Made by a program: the position numbers and the translations under genes
Assembly: GCA_045106735.1 (NCBI GenBank)
Contig: JBGCEZ010000020.1
Location: 62,001-126,000, forward strand
DNA: 64,000 nt
Source: JBGCEZ01 sp045106735
Lineage (GTDB): Bacteria > Planctomycetota > Phycisphaerae > Phycisphaerales > SM1A02
Reading direction: 5' to 3'
Notes under the pieces: model-generated
Databases searched by the model: none
The model's input: only the letters and a program-made list of their open reading frames with translations
Told to the model about the DNA's origin: nothing
Part shown: piece by piece, positions 1 through 8,836 of the stretch
How the letters are laid out: every line of letters starts with the position of its first letter
Position numbering within the stretch: position 1 is the stretch's first letter

Positions 1-447
1 GAGTCCGATCCCGGTCGCGAGCCGGCCGCCGGGCGGTTTCTCCAAACCGTGGCCCGGAACATCGGTGAGGGTCGCGCGTATTCGTTCGTGCTCATCGAGC
101 GCGACGACGTGGACTGGAGCCGCATTGTCAACGACCTGCGTCGACTGCTCCGCGAGGTTGGCGGATTGCCGCGCAGTGCCATCGCTCGCACGCGCTTCCG
201 CGTGACGTCTCTGCCGATCGCCACCGCCCACGTGATCTATGAGCTCGACGTGGCGTCCATGCGACGAGAAGAGCCTTTCCTGTATGACATGATCGCTGGC
301 TCGTGCACCGCCGATGGGCACATCGGGGCGATGCAGCCTTCGTTCACCACGTTCGGCGCGGACGTGCTCATGGCGCGGGATCAGCTTGCCCACGCCCGGC
401 GGTGCTTCGATCGCATCGATCGCTCCCGGACGACGCAAACCCTTTGA
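1..447 (+). CDS. C-terminal part of a protein of unknown function (5' truncated)
   Basis: The reading frame is open from base 1 to the TGA at 445-447, so this is most likely the end of a gene that starts before the window; the first possible start inside is a GTG at 49. The visible 148 residues look like a compact alpha/beta domain, with an amphipathic stretch DLRRLLREVGG in the middle and a polar helix near the end. I do not recognise the family. It converges with the RNA-binding protein gene on the other strand, and the two share the hairpin at 510-541. Confidence 0.55.
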   Translation, partial: ESDPGREPAAGRFLQTVARNIGEGRAYSFVLIERDDVDWSRIVNDLRRLLREVGGLPRSAIARTRFRVTSLPIATAHVIYELDVASMRREEPFLYDMIAGSCTADGHIGAMQPSFTTFGADVLMARDQLAHARRCFDRIDRSRTTQTL

Positions 448-509
448 CGGTCGCCGCTGGCTGGTGGATCGTGCGCGCAAGTCTTGCTGGCGCGGCCATC
501 CACGAAAGC

Positions 510-541
510 GGCCCGCGATTGCCAAAGGCAGATCGCGGGCC
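510..541. terminator. Bidirectional hairpin terminator between convergent genes
   Basis: A perfect 10-bp inverted repeat (GGCCCGCGAT at 510-519 and its complement at 532-541) with a 12-nt loop sits between two convergent genes. It is followed by a CTTTCG stretch on the minus strand and a moderately T-rich stretch on the plus strand. It probably ends both transcripts; strength is uncertain because neither U-tract is long. Confidence 0.6.
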
Positions 542-575
542 GTTCATGTTCGTGTTTCCAGCGGTCGGAAGGGGC

Positions 576-962
576 TTACCAGCCGCCGCGGTCTCCACCG
601 CCGCCGCCGCCACCGCCGCCGTAGCCACCGCCACCACCGCCGCCGCCGCGATAGCCACCGCCACCACCACCGCCGCCGCCGCGGTAGCCACCGCCGCCAC
701 CGCCGCCGCCGGGACGATCGCCCTTGGGCCGGGCTTCATTGACGCGGAGCTGGCGGCCGCCAACTTCCTGGCCGTCGATTTCGCCAATGGCGTTGCGGCC
801 GGCGTCGTCGTCACGCATTTCGACGAAGCCGAAGCCGCGCGGGCGGCCGGTCTCGCGATCGGTGATCAGGGCGACGTCCGTGACTTCGCCGTGTTGCGAG
901 AACAGGTCACGCACTTCGTCTTCGGTCGTATCAAAGCTCAGATTGCCAACGTAGATCTTCAC
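576..962 (-). CDS. Glycine-rich RRM RNA-binding protein
   Basis: A 128-residue single-RRM protein. Residues 1-80 form the RNA recognition motif: RNP2 is seen as IYVGNLS near the N-terminus and RNP1 as RGFGFVEM near residue 45, the aromatic residues that stack on RNA bases. Residues 83-128 are an almost pure glycine tail with interspersed R and Y, encoded by GGC/GGT repeats. This is the usual architecture of bacterial (cyanobacterial, planctomycetal) glycine-rich Rbp proteins, often linked to cold or RNA-chaperone roles; the specific role here is inference. The start ATG is at 962 with about 110 nt between it and a candidate promoter, leaving room for a regulated leader. Confidence 0.9.
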   Translation of the reverse strand: MKIYVGNLSFDTTEDEVRDLFSQHGEVTDVALITDRETGRPRGFGFVEMRDDDAGRNAIGEIDGQEVGGRQLRVNEARPKGDRPGGGGGGGGYRGGGGGGGGGYRGGGGGGGGYGGGGGGGGGDRGGW

Positions 963-1082
963 GTCTCGATCCAGATCCCCGAAGGTGGCGCCGAACGGGA
1001 TCCTCGGGAACGAGATCTGCGTCGGGTACGCGAGTGGCCGACCCGTGCCATGCCCACATGCGATTCTGCTCGTACAGAAAAA

Positions 1083-1111
1083 TGCTAAACGATCCGCCGG
1101 GGGATTGCCAA
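1083..1111 (-). promoter_or_regulatory. Candidate sigma-70-type promoter for the RRM gene
   Basis: On the minus strand TTGGCA (1106-1111) and TTAGCA (1083-1088) are separated by 17 bp, inside the only AT-rich patch of the 963-1366 intergenic region. Transcription would start about 110 nt ahead of the RRM start codon. The -10 box is imperfect. Nothing else was seen in 963-1366. Confidence 0.35.
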
Positions 1112-1366
1112 TATCGAGCGGAAGACGCGGGGGGCGAAGTTCCGCGATCTCGGGCGGTCATTGGTAGCATCGCGGCCCGTGTTCGCTTCATCGCGAAGAA
1201 CACCGGCCCGGACGCATTCAGGGAAAGCACCTGATCCGGCGGCCACCGTGACTTCGCCGGAGCCGTGCGATTCGGTGGGCACGCGGCTCGCCGCTCACGG
1301 CGGCTGTTTCCCCCGGGCGCTCTCGTCGGCCATGCATTGGTTGACGGAGCCGAGAGCGGAGTCCTC

Positions 1367-3178
1367 ATGTCCGATCCCCGCCGCCGCATCATCGTCGACG
1401 GCGTCGATGCTGAGTCGATGCTTCGAGTGCCGCTCCTGATCCGATCGGTGGCGGCGTCGCTTCAGCCGCCGCGCGTCCTGATCGCGTTGGTGTTGGTGGT
1501 GCTCATCGGCATCCTGGGGCGCGGATGGGACTTGGCCCGCGGCCCGAGGCTGACGGCCAACAGCCTGCTTGGAGCTCCGGCGGACACCGTTGGTCCGGCC
1601 GAAACCGTTCGGCTCATGGCGGCGGTGGGGCGATGGGCTTCGGCGCCGACCGGGCTCGAAGCCTTGCGTGGGGCGGACGGAGAAGTCGATCCCCGTCGAG
1701 GCCTGGAGATCATCGACCGCGGGTACCGGCGTTGGGCGTCACTTGATGGTCGGGCGGCGCCCCCGGCTGCCGGCGAGGACGGGGCGGACGAGGACGGGGT
1801 GAACGTTGACGGTGCCGCGGAAGCGCCGGCGGAGTTGGCCGACGGCCCCACCGATCCGAACGGGCGTTCGGCGGCCCAGTGGCGAACCGACCGACAAGAC
1901 ATCGCGACCATGATTCCGCGGGGCGAGTTTGCCGCGACCAGTGCGGCCGTCTCGGTCGCCTTCGGTCAAATGGCCCATGGCCTGGTCACGCTGCGGCCGT
2001 CGCGAATGGCCGACGGTTTGTCCGTCTTGTTGGTGACGATCCCGGCCAGCCTCGCGCGGGAAGCGCCGCTCTTTCTCGGCGTCTTCGCTCCGCTGCTGTT
2101 CCTGGGATGGGCGATTGCCGGAGGCGCGATCGCCCGGATCGCCGCGTGCTTTGCCGGAGGTGGTCATCGCATCAGCGCGGCGATGGGGTTCGACTTTGCC
2201 CGGCGAGCGTGGGTTGATTTACTGCTCGCCCCCGCGGTTCCCGTGGTGGTGGTGGTCGGCTTGGCGGTTCCCGCCGGGCTGGCCGGACTCCTGCTTCATG
2301 TGCCGGGCTTGAACATCGTCGGCGGGATCCTCGCGCTGGTGGCGATTCCCCTCGCCGTCATCGGCGGCGCGATCGGGCTTGCGGCCTTCGTCACCGTACC
2401 GCTGGCTGGCCCGGCCATCGCGGTCGAGCGGTGCGACGCGATCGACGCGGCCCAACGCCCGATTGCCTACTTGATGCAGCGGCCGTTTCGGACGGCGATC
2501 ACGTTGCTCCTGTGCCTGGTCGCCGTGGTGGGAGTGCACGCCATCGTCCTGGCAATTGCCGCCGCCGGATCGTCGCTGGCCCACGTCGCGGCCTCGATTG
2601 CCGGGCCGATCGATGCACTGCCGATGCAGCCCGCCGGTGGCGTGTTCGCCGCGGCAGCTTCCGGGCCGCCGATCGTGGGGGCCGCGTGGCACGAACGCGT
2701 CGCCGCGTTCCTGGTCGGCGTCGGGACGTCGGGCATGCAAGCCTTCGGGCTCGCCGTCGTCGGGAGCGTTTGGATTTCGACGACGACCACGGGCTTCATG
2801 GTGTTGCGCGAGCAGTGCGACGGCCAGGATCTCGAAGACATCTGGCATCCCGGTACCGTTCCCGGCACGCTCTCAGGCATCGTCCCGGGGCCGGTGCCGT
2901 CCTCGGCCGAACGCCCGCGATCGGATCGTCGCCGGCGCGACCCGGCGACGGATGCGTCGCTGTCTGAACATCGCGACCTGATGATCGAGCGATCTCCCGT
3001 GGTTGATGGGCCGCCAGCCCCCGACTCGCCCGAGGCGGCTGGCAGATCCGCCGACGCCGAGACCCCGAGCGCTCCCGCATCCTCCGACGTTCCGGCCGCG
3101 CCCGCGTCGCCCGGAACCCCAGGATCATCCGAGGGATCGGGATCGTCAGGATCAGCGAAACCTGCAGACGACGCCTGA
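1367..3178 (+). CDS. Multi-pass membrane protein of unknown function
   Basis: 603 residues from ATG 1367, chosen because GGAG (1358-1361) lies 5 nt upstream and MSDPRRR is a plausible N-terminus; the frame is open further upstream. One hydrophobic helix lies near residues 37-56. A soluble, acidic region follows to about residue 215, then five or six closely spaced hydrophobic segments to about residue 480. The last 110 residues are a Pro/Ser/Asp/Glu-rich, probably disordered cytoplasmic tail. Small residues (Ala, Gly, Val) dominate the membrane part. I do not recognise a characterised family. It is a single gene with no operon partner. Confidence 0.75.
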   Translation: MSDPRRRIIVDGVDAESMLRVPLLIRSVAASLQPPRVLIALVLVVLIGILGRGWDLARGPRLTANSLLGAPADTVGPAETVRLMAAVGRWASAPTGLEALRGADGEVDPRRGLEIIDRGYRRWASLDGRAAPPAAGEDGADEDGVNVDGAAEAPAELADGPTDPNGRSAAQWRTDRQDIATMIPRGEFAATSAAVSVAFGQMAHGLVTLRPSRMADGLSVLLVTIPASLAREAPLFLGVFAPLLFLGWAIAGGAIARIAACFAGGGHRISAAMGFDFARRAWVDLLLAPAVPVVVVVGLAVPAGLAGLLLHVPGLNIVGGILALVAIPLAVIGGAIGLAAFVTVPLAGPAIAVERCDAIDAAQRPIAYLMQRPFRTAITLLLCLVAVVGVHAIVLAIAAAGSSLAHVAASIAGPIDALPMQPAGGVFAAAASGPPIVGAAWHERVAAFLVGVGTSGMQAFGLAVVGSVWISTTTTGFMVLREQCDGQDLEDIWHPGTVPGTLSGIVPGPVPSSAERPRSDRRRRDPATDASLSEHRDLMIERSPVVDGPPAPDSPEAAGRSADAETPSAPASSDVPAAPASPGTPGSSEGSGSSGSAKPADDA

Positions 3179-3202
3179 CCGGACCTTGGAGACTGGCGAC
3201 TG

Positions 3203-3246
3203 GCGTTGCGGTTGCGATTGCGGTTGCGGTCGCGGTCGCGGTCGCC
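3203..3246. repeat. Hexanucleotide tandem repeat (GCGGTT/GCGGTC)
   Basis: Seven imperfect copies of a 6-bp unit (GTTGCG, drifting to GTCGCG) lie just after the membrane-protein stop codon. It is a short microsatellite of a kind that recurs in several intergenic gaps of this window. Confidence 0.7.
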
Positions 3247-3272
3247 AATTCGCCGTCACCCGCAAAAGAACA

Positions 3273-3300
3273 ACGCGGCGCCGAGTGAACGGCGCCGCGT
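3273..3300 (-). terminator. Rho-independent terminator of the DUF2617-like gene
   Basis: A 10-bp perfect stem (ACGCGGCGCC at 3273-3282, complement at 3291-3300) with an 8-nt loop is followed on the minus strand by TGTTCTTTTG. It lies about 60 bp downstream of the minus-strand gene ending at 3359. Confidence 0.75.
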
Positions 3301-3358
3301 CGTCAAGGGTTGGTCGGAGATGCTCCGGGCCCCGGAGGGCGGCCGGAGTCGCGAGCGG

Positions 3359-3934
3359 TTAGGAGCTCGAACTCGTGCCCGGCGTCTTCACCTGGAAGAT
3401 CGACTGGGTTCGGAGCACCATGCCGCAGTCGCTGCGAAGGTGGTAGGACTGAACGTGCACTTCGTCGGCGTACCGCTGGAGGTCCAGCACCGAGAGGTTC
3501 ATGCGTTCGTTGTCGGTTGACCAGTGGCTGCTGATGCAGTCGGGGGTCTGTGAGTGCTCGACCATCTCGTTGTAGGTGCCGAGGTACAGGTGGCCGGTCA
3601 GCGTTTCGGTTTGGATCGACGTCATGTAGCCGACCCGGTCCGCGAACTCAGACTCGTGGTCGCGTTCGCCGGCGCAGGGCATGGTGGTGACGTGACCGCG
3701 TTCGGGCAGGCGTTCAATGTTGTCGCCAACGACTTCGGTGATCACCGTGCCGTTGTGCTCGAAACGAAGAACGTGACCGCCGCGGAAGACCCACGCGTCA
3801 AAGTCGTACTCGCCGTGGACGATCGGCCGTCGAGCTTCGATGTCGAAGAACTCGGGGTGGATCGCGCCACGGAAGACGGCAAGGTGATAGGCCTGCAGAC
3901 TGGCCTGCTTCTGCTGGGAGGAGGAGAGATTCAT
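3359..3934 (-). CDS. DUF2617-like conserved protein
   Basis: 191 residues, soluble, no signal peptide. The order of motifs (HPEFFDI near residue 26, GHVLRFE near 53, TEV near 65, GERD near 89, a Y..S.Q.E.L stretch, and RTQSIF near the C-terminus) matches what I remember of the DUF2617 family, an uncharacterised alpha/beta family. The assignment is from memory of the pattern, not a search. The protein ends in a short serine run. It is monocistronic with its own terminator at 3273-3300. Confidence 0.65.
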   Translation of the reverse strand: MNLSSSQQKQASLQAYHLAVFRGAIHPEFFDIEARRPIVHGEYDFDAWVFRGGHVLRFEHNGTVITEVVGDNIERLPERGHVTTMPCAGERDHESEFADRVGYMTSIQTETLTGHLYLGTYNEMVEHSQTPDCISSHWSTDNERMNLSVLDLQRYADEVHVQSYHLRSDCGMVLRTQSIFQVKTPGTSSSS

Positions 3935-4675
3935 CGCCGAAACAATCCTTGGTTTGGCTGGGAGAGCCGTGGATGCCTGCGCATCATGCGAGGCGGAGAA
4001 GCCCCAGGACGATTCCGATTCGTCCGGGACCGGATTTCAATCCCCGAAACAGCGGCCCATCCAGCCGTTGACTCGGTTGGTGCCGATCGTTCCCGGCCCG
4101 AGCCGTTGGTACGGCGGCGGACGTGGACGAGATCGGACTTTTCGCGATCCGTCGGGCAAGCCTTCGAAGACTCACACCTCTGGATCACTCGAGGGTTGCG
4201 GGGGCCGTGCAAGACACCCGCACGGCGGGGAAAATTCCCGTGCCGCGTTGGTCCTTCCCACTCCGCACTGCGCTCGTCGCCCCCTGACGAAACGGCATTG
4301 TCGCCGCCAGTCCTCGGGACTCAACTCTCGGCTCCGGCGATTCGCGAAATTTTTCACGAGGAGGGCCGTTCCCGGGCCCTGAGGGCCGAAAGTGGTCCGG
4401 TCTCGCCGGGGCCGCATTGGCGGCCCGGAAGGCTGGGGGGGTGGGGGTAAACCCTGGATGGCCGGTTGGTCGCGGCGCGAGGACGGCTGGAGTCCAGCGC
4501 CGGGACGTCGTTTGGGGGCGTTCTCCGGCCCGGCGGCGGCCCGGGAGCGGCCTCGGGACTGGCCCGGCGGCGGCCGAGCCGCGGCGGCCTCGGGACCGGC
4601 GCCGGTCATTCTCGGACCAGGCTTGCCGTTGGTCCGAGGCCTGACTGCGCGTCCCCGGCTCTTATCGGCCGATGC
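3935..4675. other. 741-bp gap with no convincing gene
   Basis: This divergent region separates the DUF2617-like gene from the HEAT-like membrane protein. Open frames exist on both strands but are low-complexity or shadow-like. The only AT-rich block is around 4344-4358 (GCGAAATTTTTCACG), a weak near-palindrome that could belong to a promoter. A small GGCCC-TGA-GGGCC hairpin sits at 4375-4387. Nothing else is supported. Confidence 0.5.
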
Positions 4676-7450
4676 ATGCAGTCGACGATGCCCCACGCCC
4701 GCTCCACCCCGAACCGAAACGCCCCCCCGATGCACGAAGCCCCACTCGGCCGACGCGACCGGATCCTGGACGCCCTCGCCGGCGTCTCATCGTCGGCCGC
4801 CGCCGACCTGCTCGCTCCCGCCATCGTCCAGGCCCACGCCGCTGAGCTCGATCGCTTGGCCGGTCCGGCGCTGCGGGCTGGCGGTCCGGCCGGCGTGGCA
4901 ATCGTCGCTCGGCTGGGCGGGTTGGCCGGGGCGTCGATGGGGGCGGACGAACGGGCTGCCGCTTCGGCGTCCGCCGTGCGCGCGGTCATCGGGGACGTTC
5001 GCTTCCCCGGCTGGGCGGCCCAGGCCGTCGCCCGCGGCGTGCACGACGACTCCGCCGCGGCCATCGCCACCGAGCTCGCGGGGCGAGCCGACCGGTCCGC
5101 CGCGGTCACCCTCGGACAACTTGTGGCCGATCGAACATCGGTCTCGGCCGTCGCGGCTCGTTCGCTCCTGGACTGGGTCGAAGGCGCCGGGGCCGTCCAC
5201 ACGGGCGATGCGGTGGTGATCGACGCACTGTCCCGAGTGTGGGCGCAGACCCACGATGGCACCGTGCTCGTGGCGCTGGCGATCGCCGCCGGCCGGGACG
5301 TGCCAGCGAACGGTCAACTCAATGCCACAGGCGACGAGGGCGCCGTTGGTGGAACCGGCGCGCCTCTCGATCGCGGACTTGATCGCACAACGGAACGAGC
5401 GTCAGCGTGGATGGGCGGGGAGAAGCCGGCCGGGAATCGAGCGGGGGCCGCCCTCTCTTCCGTCCTCGAACGTACCCCCGATGGTCCGCTGCGCGAGCGG
5501 CTCATGCCGCACTTGCTCGGCTGGCTTGCCCACCCTCGGCTCGCGCGCACCGTGCACCGCTCGCTGGCCTCGATCAACGATCCGGGAGCCCGCGCGGCCG
5601 TGCTCGCCGCCGGGCACCGTTTGGCCTTGCCGGCGATCGCCGCCGGCGCGCGGCACATCGATCGCGCGGCGCGATGCATGCCGCCAACGCCGCACCTTGC
5701 CGCGCTCGACGCGCGGGCGGCATCGGGCTTGGTTCGGCTGGCCCACGAGCTGCCCCTCACGGATGTGCGACGGGCCGAGGCGTTCGCCGATTTGGCCACC
5801 CATGCCGACCCGTTGGTCCGGCGTGCATCGGTTGCCCGCTTGGCCGAGGAGCCACTGCGGCGGACGGCCGAAGCGCTGGGACGCGCGGCCGCCGGGCGCG
5901 ATCCGATCGCCGCCCGTGTTGCTCGCCGCGGCTTGGGGATCGCCGGGCGCGTCCTCGATCCGCGACTCGCCGAGCGGGGGATTCCTGCGGTGCGCCGGGC
6001 GGCTCGGCGCCGATTGGCCATCGCCGGCGAGCCGACGTTTCCGGGGGCCGGAGCGGTGTCCAACGCGCCCGACGGACGGTCAGCCGACGGGCGACTCGCC
6101 GCCTTGGTTCCGGTTGCCGCCAGCGATGCCGGCACGTCCACTGCGTGGCGACGCGGATTGCTCTTGGCTGCACTCGAGCGTGACCGGGCCGCCGCGCTGG
6201 CTGCTTGGTCCGCCGACATTGGTTCTGGCGAACGCGATGTGACCGGACCGGCGATTGCGCTGGCCCGACGCTTCGGGCTGGTGGCACCGCTCAGTGCAGA
6301 ACTGATCGCCGTGGCGGCGTCGGCGGATGAGCGTTCGGCGGCGGCGGCGATCGCGGCCCTGGGGACACTTCGTCCGGCCGTGCGCGGCGACGCGGTGAGC
6401 GCTGCACTGCGGCAAGCATTGAACCACACCTCGGCGCGCGTTCGGGCGTCGGCCATTGAAGCGATGGCGGTTGATGACCTCGAGGCGAAGCCCGCGGCCA
6501 TGGCAAGCATTGCCCGGGCGACGGGATCCGAAGATCCGCGCGAACGGGCAAATGCGATCGTGGCGATCTGTCCCTACGACGGCGAGCGCGGTCGGGCGCT
6601 CTTGGGATGCATGCTGCGTGATCAGCGTCCGCGCCACCGCGTGTCGGCGGTGTGGGCGACGCGGCGACTGGCGGCGCACGGGTGCGAACCGGCGGCGATG
6701 CGCGCGGCACTGACCACGGTCGCCGAGCGAGATCCGAACGCTCTGGTGCGGGGGCGGGCCGCGCGCGGGGCGAAGGCGTCGATGCCCTTGGGCGCGCGGT
6801 GCGCGGCCACCCTCGCCAGCGTCGCGGCGTTCCCGATGCTGCCGCCGGGCGCCGCCAACGGAGCCGACTCCGGTGGCCTGCTCGGACCCACCCTCGGGGG
6901 GTGGCTCATGGTGGGATTGCTGGTCGCCGTCGTGGTGTGGATGGCGTACCGCCGCTGGGACGCGTGGCGGAATCCCGGCCGGGCGATGGACGGCGCGGTC
7001 CTCCGCCGGGCCGGCGTTGGCCTGCTCGATCGGCGGGCGGTCTTCGAGTTGGCCCGGGCCGCGGGCGTCGCCCACGCGACACCGCTGCTGATCTCGCGCG
7101 GTGCCTTCGACCAAGCCATGCGGAGTGCTGGGGTCGCCCTGTCCACACGAGCAGCGCGCCGTCTGGCCCGGATCGCCCCGCCGGCCATGGATGTGGCCAC
7201 GGATGCGAACGGGCGGCGGCGAGCGGGGGGCCGGTCTCCGGCCGCGACGTCGGTCTTTGGTTCGATCTCGGGTGCGGGTGTGGGTGTGGGTGCGGGTGTG
7301 GGTGCGGGCTCGGCGGCGGCGGACGATCGGCCGCACCCGGCCCGCGGGACCGGTGGTCACGGGGCGACGCCGGAGCTCGAGCCGGTCGTCGATCCGAAGA
7401 TCTGGGCCGACGCCCACCGACGGGCCGCGGCCTCGCGCGGATCGGGCTGA
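4676..7450 (+). CDS. HEAT/armadillo-like repeat protein with a C-terminal membrane anchor
   Basis: About 924 residues from ATG 4676; ATGs at 4688 and 4730 are equally possible because none has a clear ribosome-binding site. The body is Ala/Arg/Leu-rich and built of repeated helix pairs of the type VRRASVARLAEEP and VRASAIEAMAVDD, the look of HEAT-like or PBS-lyase-like scaffold repeats. Near 6900-6955 there is a single hydrophobic helix (GGWLMVGLLVAVVVWMAY), then about 165 residues of tail. The tail contains a Gly-Val-Gly-Ala run coded by hexamer repeats (about 7270-7313). Probably a membrane-anchored protein-interaction scaffold; partner unknown. The N-terminal 70 codons upstream of 4676 in the same frame look non-coding. 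Confidence 0.75.
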   Translation: MQSTMPHARSTPNRNAPPMHEAPLGRRDRILDALAGVSSSAAADLLAPAIVQAHAAELDRLAGPALRAGGPAGVAIVARLGGLAGASMGADERAAASASAVRAVIGDVRFPGWAAQAVARGVHDDSAAAIATELAGRADRSAAVTLGQLVADRTSVSAVAARSLLDWVEGAGAVHTGDAVVIDALSRVWAQTHDGTVLVALAIAAGRDVPANGQLNATGDEGAVGGTGAPLDRGLDRTTERASAWMGGEKPAGNRAGAALSSVLERTPDGPLRERLMPHLLGWLAHPRLARTVHRSLASINDPGARAAVLAAGHRLALPAIAAGARHIDRAARCMPPTPHLAALDARAASGLVRLAHELPLTDVRRAEAFADLATHADPLVRRASVARLAEEPLRRTAEALGRAAAGRDPIAARVARRGLGIAGRVLDPRLAERGIPAVRRAARRRLAIAGEPTFPGAGAVSNAPDGRSADGRLAALVPVAASDAGTSTAWRRGLLLAALERDRAAALAAWSADIGSGERDVTGPAIALARRFGLVAPLSAELIAVAASADERSAAAAIAALGTLRPAVRGDAVSAALRQALNHTSARVRASAIEAMAVDDLEAKPAAMASIARATGSEDPRERANAIVAICPYDGERGRALLGCMLRDQRPRHRVSAVWATRRLAAHGCEPAAMRAALTTVAERDPNALVRGRAARGAKASMPLGARCAATLASVAAFPMLPPGAANGADSGGLLGPTLGGWLMVGLLVAVVVWMAYRRWDAWRNPGRAMDGAVLRRAGVGLLDRRAVFELARAAGVAHATPLLISRGAFDQAMRSAGVALSTRAARRLARIAPPAMDVATDANGRRRAGGRSPAATSVFGSISGAGVGVGAGVGAGSAAADDRPHPARGTGGHGATPELEPVVDPKIWADAHRRAAASRGSG
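7270..7313 (+). repeat. In-frame hexamer repeat coding Gly-Val/Gly-Ala
   Basis: Consecutive GGTGTG and GGTGCG hexamers encode a GVGVGAGVGAG linker in the tail of the HEAT-like protein. The 6-bp unit keeps frame, so length changes by slippage would be tolerated. Confidence 0.7.
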
Positions 7451-7654
7451 CCGAGCGGGGAGCGCCGGCCGGAGGGGGAGCGGGTGCATTCGCCCTTCGT
7501 TCCAGAGAACGAGATCCGGCGTCGGCGCGCGTGCGGCGCGATGGGGGCGGGCCCGGGCGGATCGACGGGTCGCTCGGACACACAATGCCGGAAACCGGGG
7601 GATCGGTGCGTGGCCAAACGCCCGCTCGGTCCGTCGATCGGCCACCATCTCCGG

Positions 7655-8836
7655 ATGCCCGCTGAAACCACTGCTGTCTGGCCGCTGCTTGGCGAGGCCG
7701 CCGCCCTCGGGGCCGCGGGCTGCTGGGTCATGACGGCGATGATGTTCGCGATTGCCGGGCGGCGGCTGGGGGCAACGGCCGTCAATCTGCTTCGCATCGC
7801 CCTGGCCCTCGGCATGTTGTTGGTGATCGTGCGGCTGCGCTTCGGAGCATGGTTCCCGCCGATCCCAGCGTCAATGAGCCGAACGCTCATGCTCTCCGGC
7901 GTGATTGGCCTTGCGGTCGGGGACCAGCTGCTCTTCGTCGCCCTGGTACGGATCGGGCCACGCTTGGCCACGCTGATCGCGACCACTTTGGCGCCGCCGC
8001 TGGCCGCGATCATTGCGTTGCCGGCCCTGGGCGAGCGGCTCGGGATCGTGCAGGTTGCGGCCATGGGGGTGGTGCTCGTCGGCATCGCGATCGTGGTCCT
8101 TGAGCGGGCCCCGAGCCGGGCTGCGGGACGGGCCGCGGGACGGGCCGCGGCTGACGATGGGCGGGGGGCTGGGGATTCGCCAACGGTCCCCACCGACGAA
8201 GCGGCGGCTGAAACCGCGTCCGGTGGCCATGACGTCCCGGGGCTGCTCGGGGCAGTCGGCGGCGGGGTGTGTCAGGCCGTTGGTCTGGTGCTCTCGAAGA
8301 TTGGCATGGGCGCGGGCGACGCCTCGGTGGACGTCGATCCGTGGATCGCCACGCTCTACCGCATGAGCGCGGCGCTGCCAGCCATCATGATTCTCGCGGT
8401 CCTTGTGCGGCGCCGGATGGCGACCGACGGGGCGGCCGGCCCGGGAGCGATTCGCGGCCCAGATGACCGGCGCGTGCGCCGGCAGGCGATCATCGCCCTC
8501 ATCATCGGCGCGATCTTCGGCCCGGTGGTCGGCGTGTGGTGCTCCATGGTCGCCGTCAACTTCACCGAAGCCGGCATCGCCGCCACGCTCATGGCCACCA
8601 CGCCCATTCTTATTCTGCCGGTGGCCGTCCTCGTCGACGGCGAACGGCTGAGTCCTCGCACGATCCTTGGGTCCTTGCTGGCCGTGACCGGGGTCGCGAT
8701 GCTGTCCTTGGCCCGCCCGGCGGCGGACCCTGCGGCCGGCTCCGAATCAACGGAGCCACCGCCGGCCGAGCGCGAGCCCGCACCCGCACCCGCACCCGCA
8801 CCCGCGGGACAGGAGCCGTCCGATGCACGAAGCTGA
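7655..8836 (+). CDS. EamA/DMT-superfamily transporter
   Basis: 393 residues from ATG 7655, chosen because hydrophobic helix 1 begins about 12 residues later; the longer frame upstream is Arg/Gly-rich and unlikely. About ten hydrophobic helices fall in two halves separated by a charged loop (residues 155-185), the duplicated EamA layout of drug/metabolite exporters. The motif VNFTEAGIAATLMATTPI in the second half is typical of EamA repeats, where an exporter helix pair ends in a conserved Pro. The substrate cannot be told. The 3' end carries a CACCCG hexamer run (8779-8807) encoding Pro-Ala, and the stop overlaps the next gene by 14 bp, so the two are co-transcribed and probably translationally coupled. 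Confidence 0.85.
   Translation: MPAETTAVWPLLGEAAALGAAGCWVMTAMMFAIAGRRLGATAVNLLRIALALGMLLVIVRLRFGAWFPPIPASMSRTLMLSGVIGLAVGDQLLFVALVRIGPRLATLIATTLAPPLAAIIALPALGERLGIVQVAAMGVVLVGIAIVVLERAPSRAAGRAAGRAAADDGRGAGDSPTVPTDEAAAETASGGHDVPGLLGAVGGGVCQAVGLVLSKIGMGAGDASVDVDPWIATLYRMSAALPAIMILAVLVRRRMATDGAAGPGAIRGPDDRRVRRQAIIALIIGAIFGPVVGVWCSMVAVNFTEAGIAATLMATTPILILPVAVLVDGERLSPRTILGSLLAVTGVAMLSLARPAADPAAGSESTEPPPAEREPAPAPAPAPAGQEPSDARS

Noticed and set aside
303..1088. Ala/Thr-rich plus-strand frame opposite the RRM gene
   Set aside because: It arises from translating the glycine-repeat DNA in the antisense direction.
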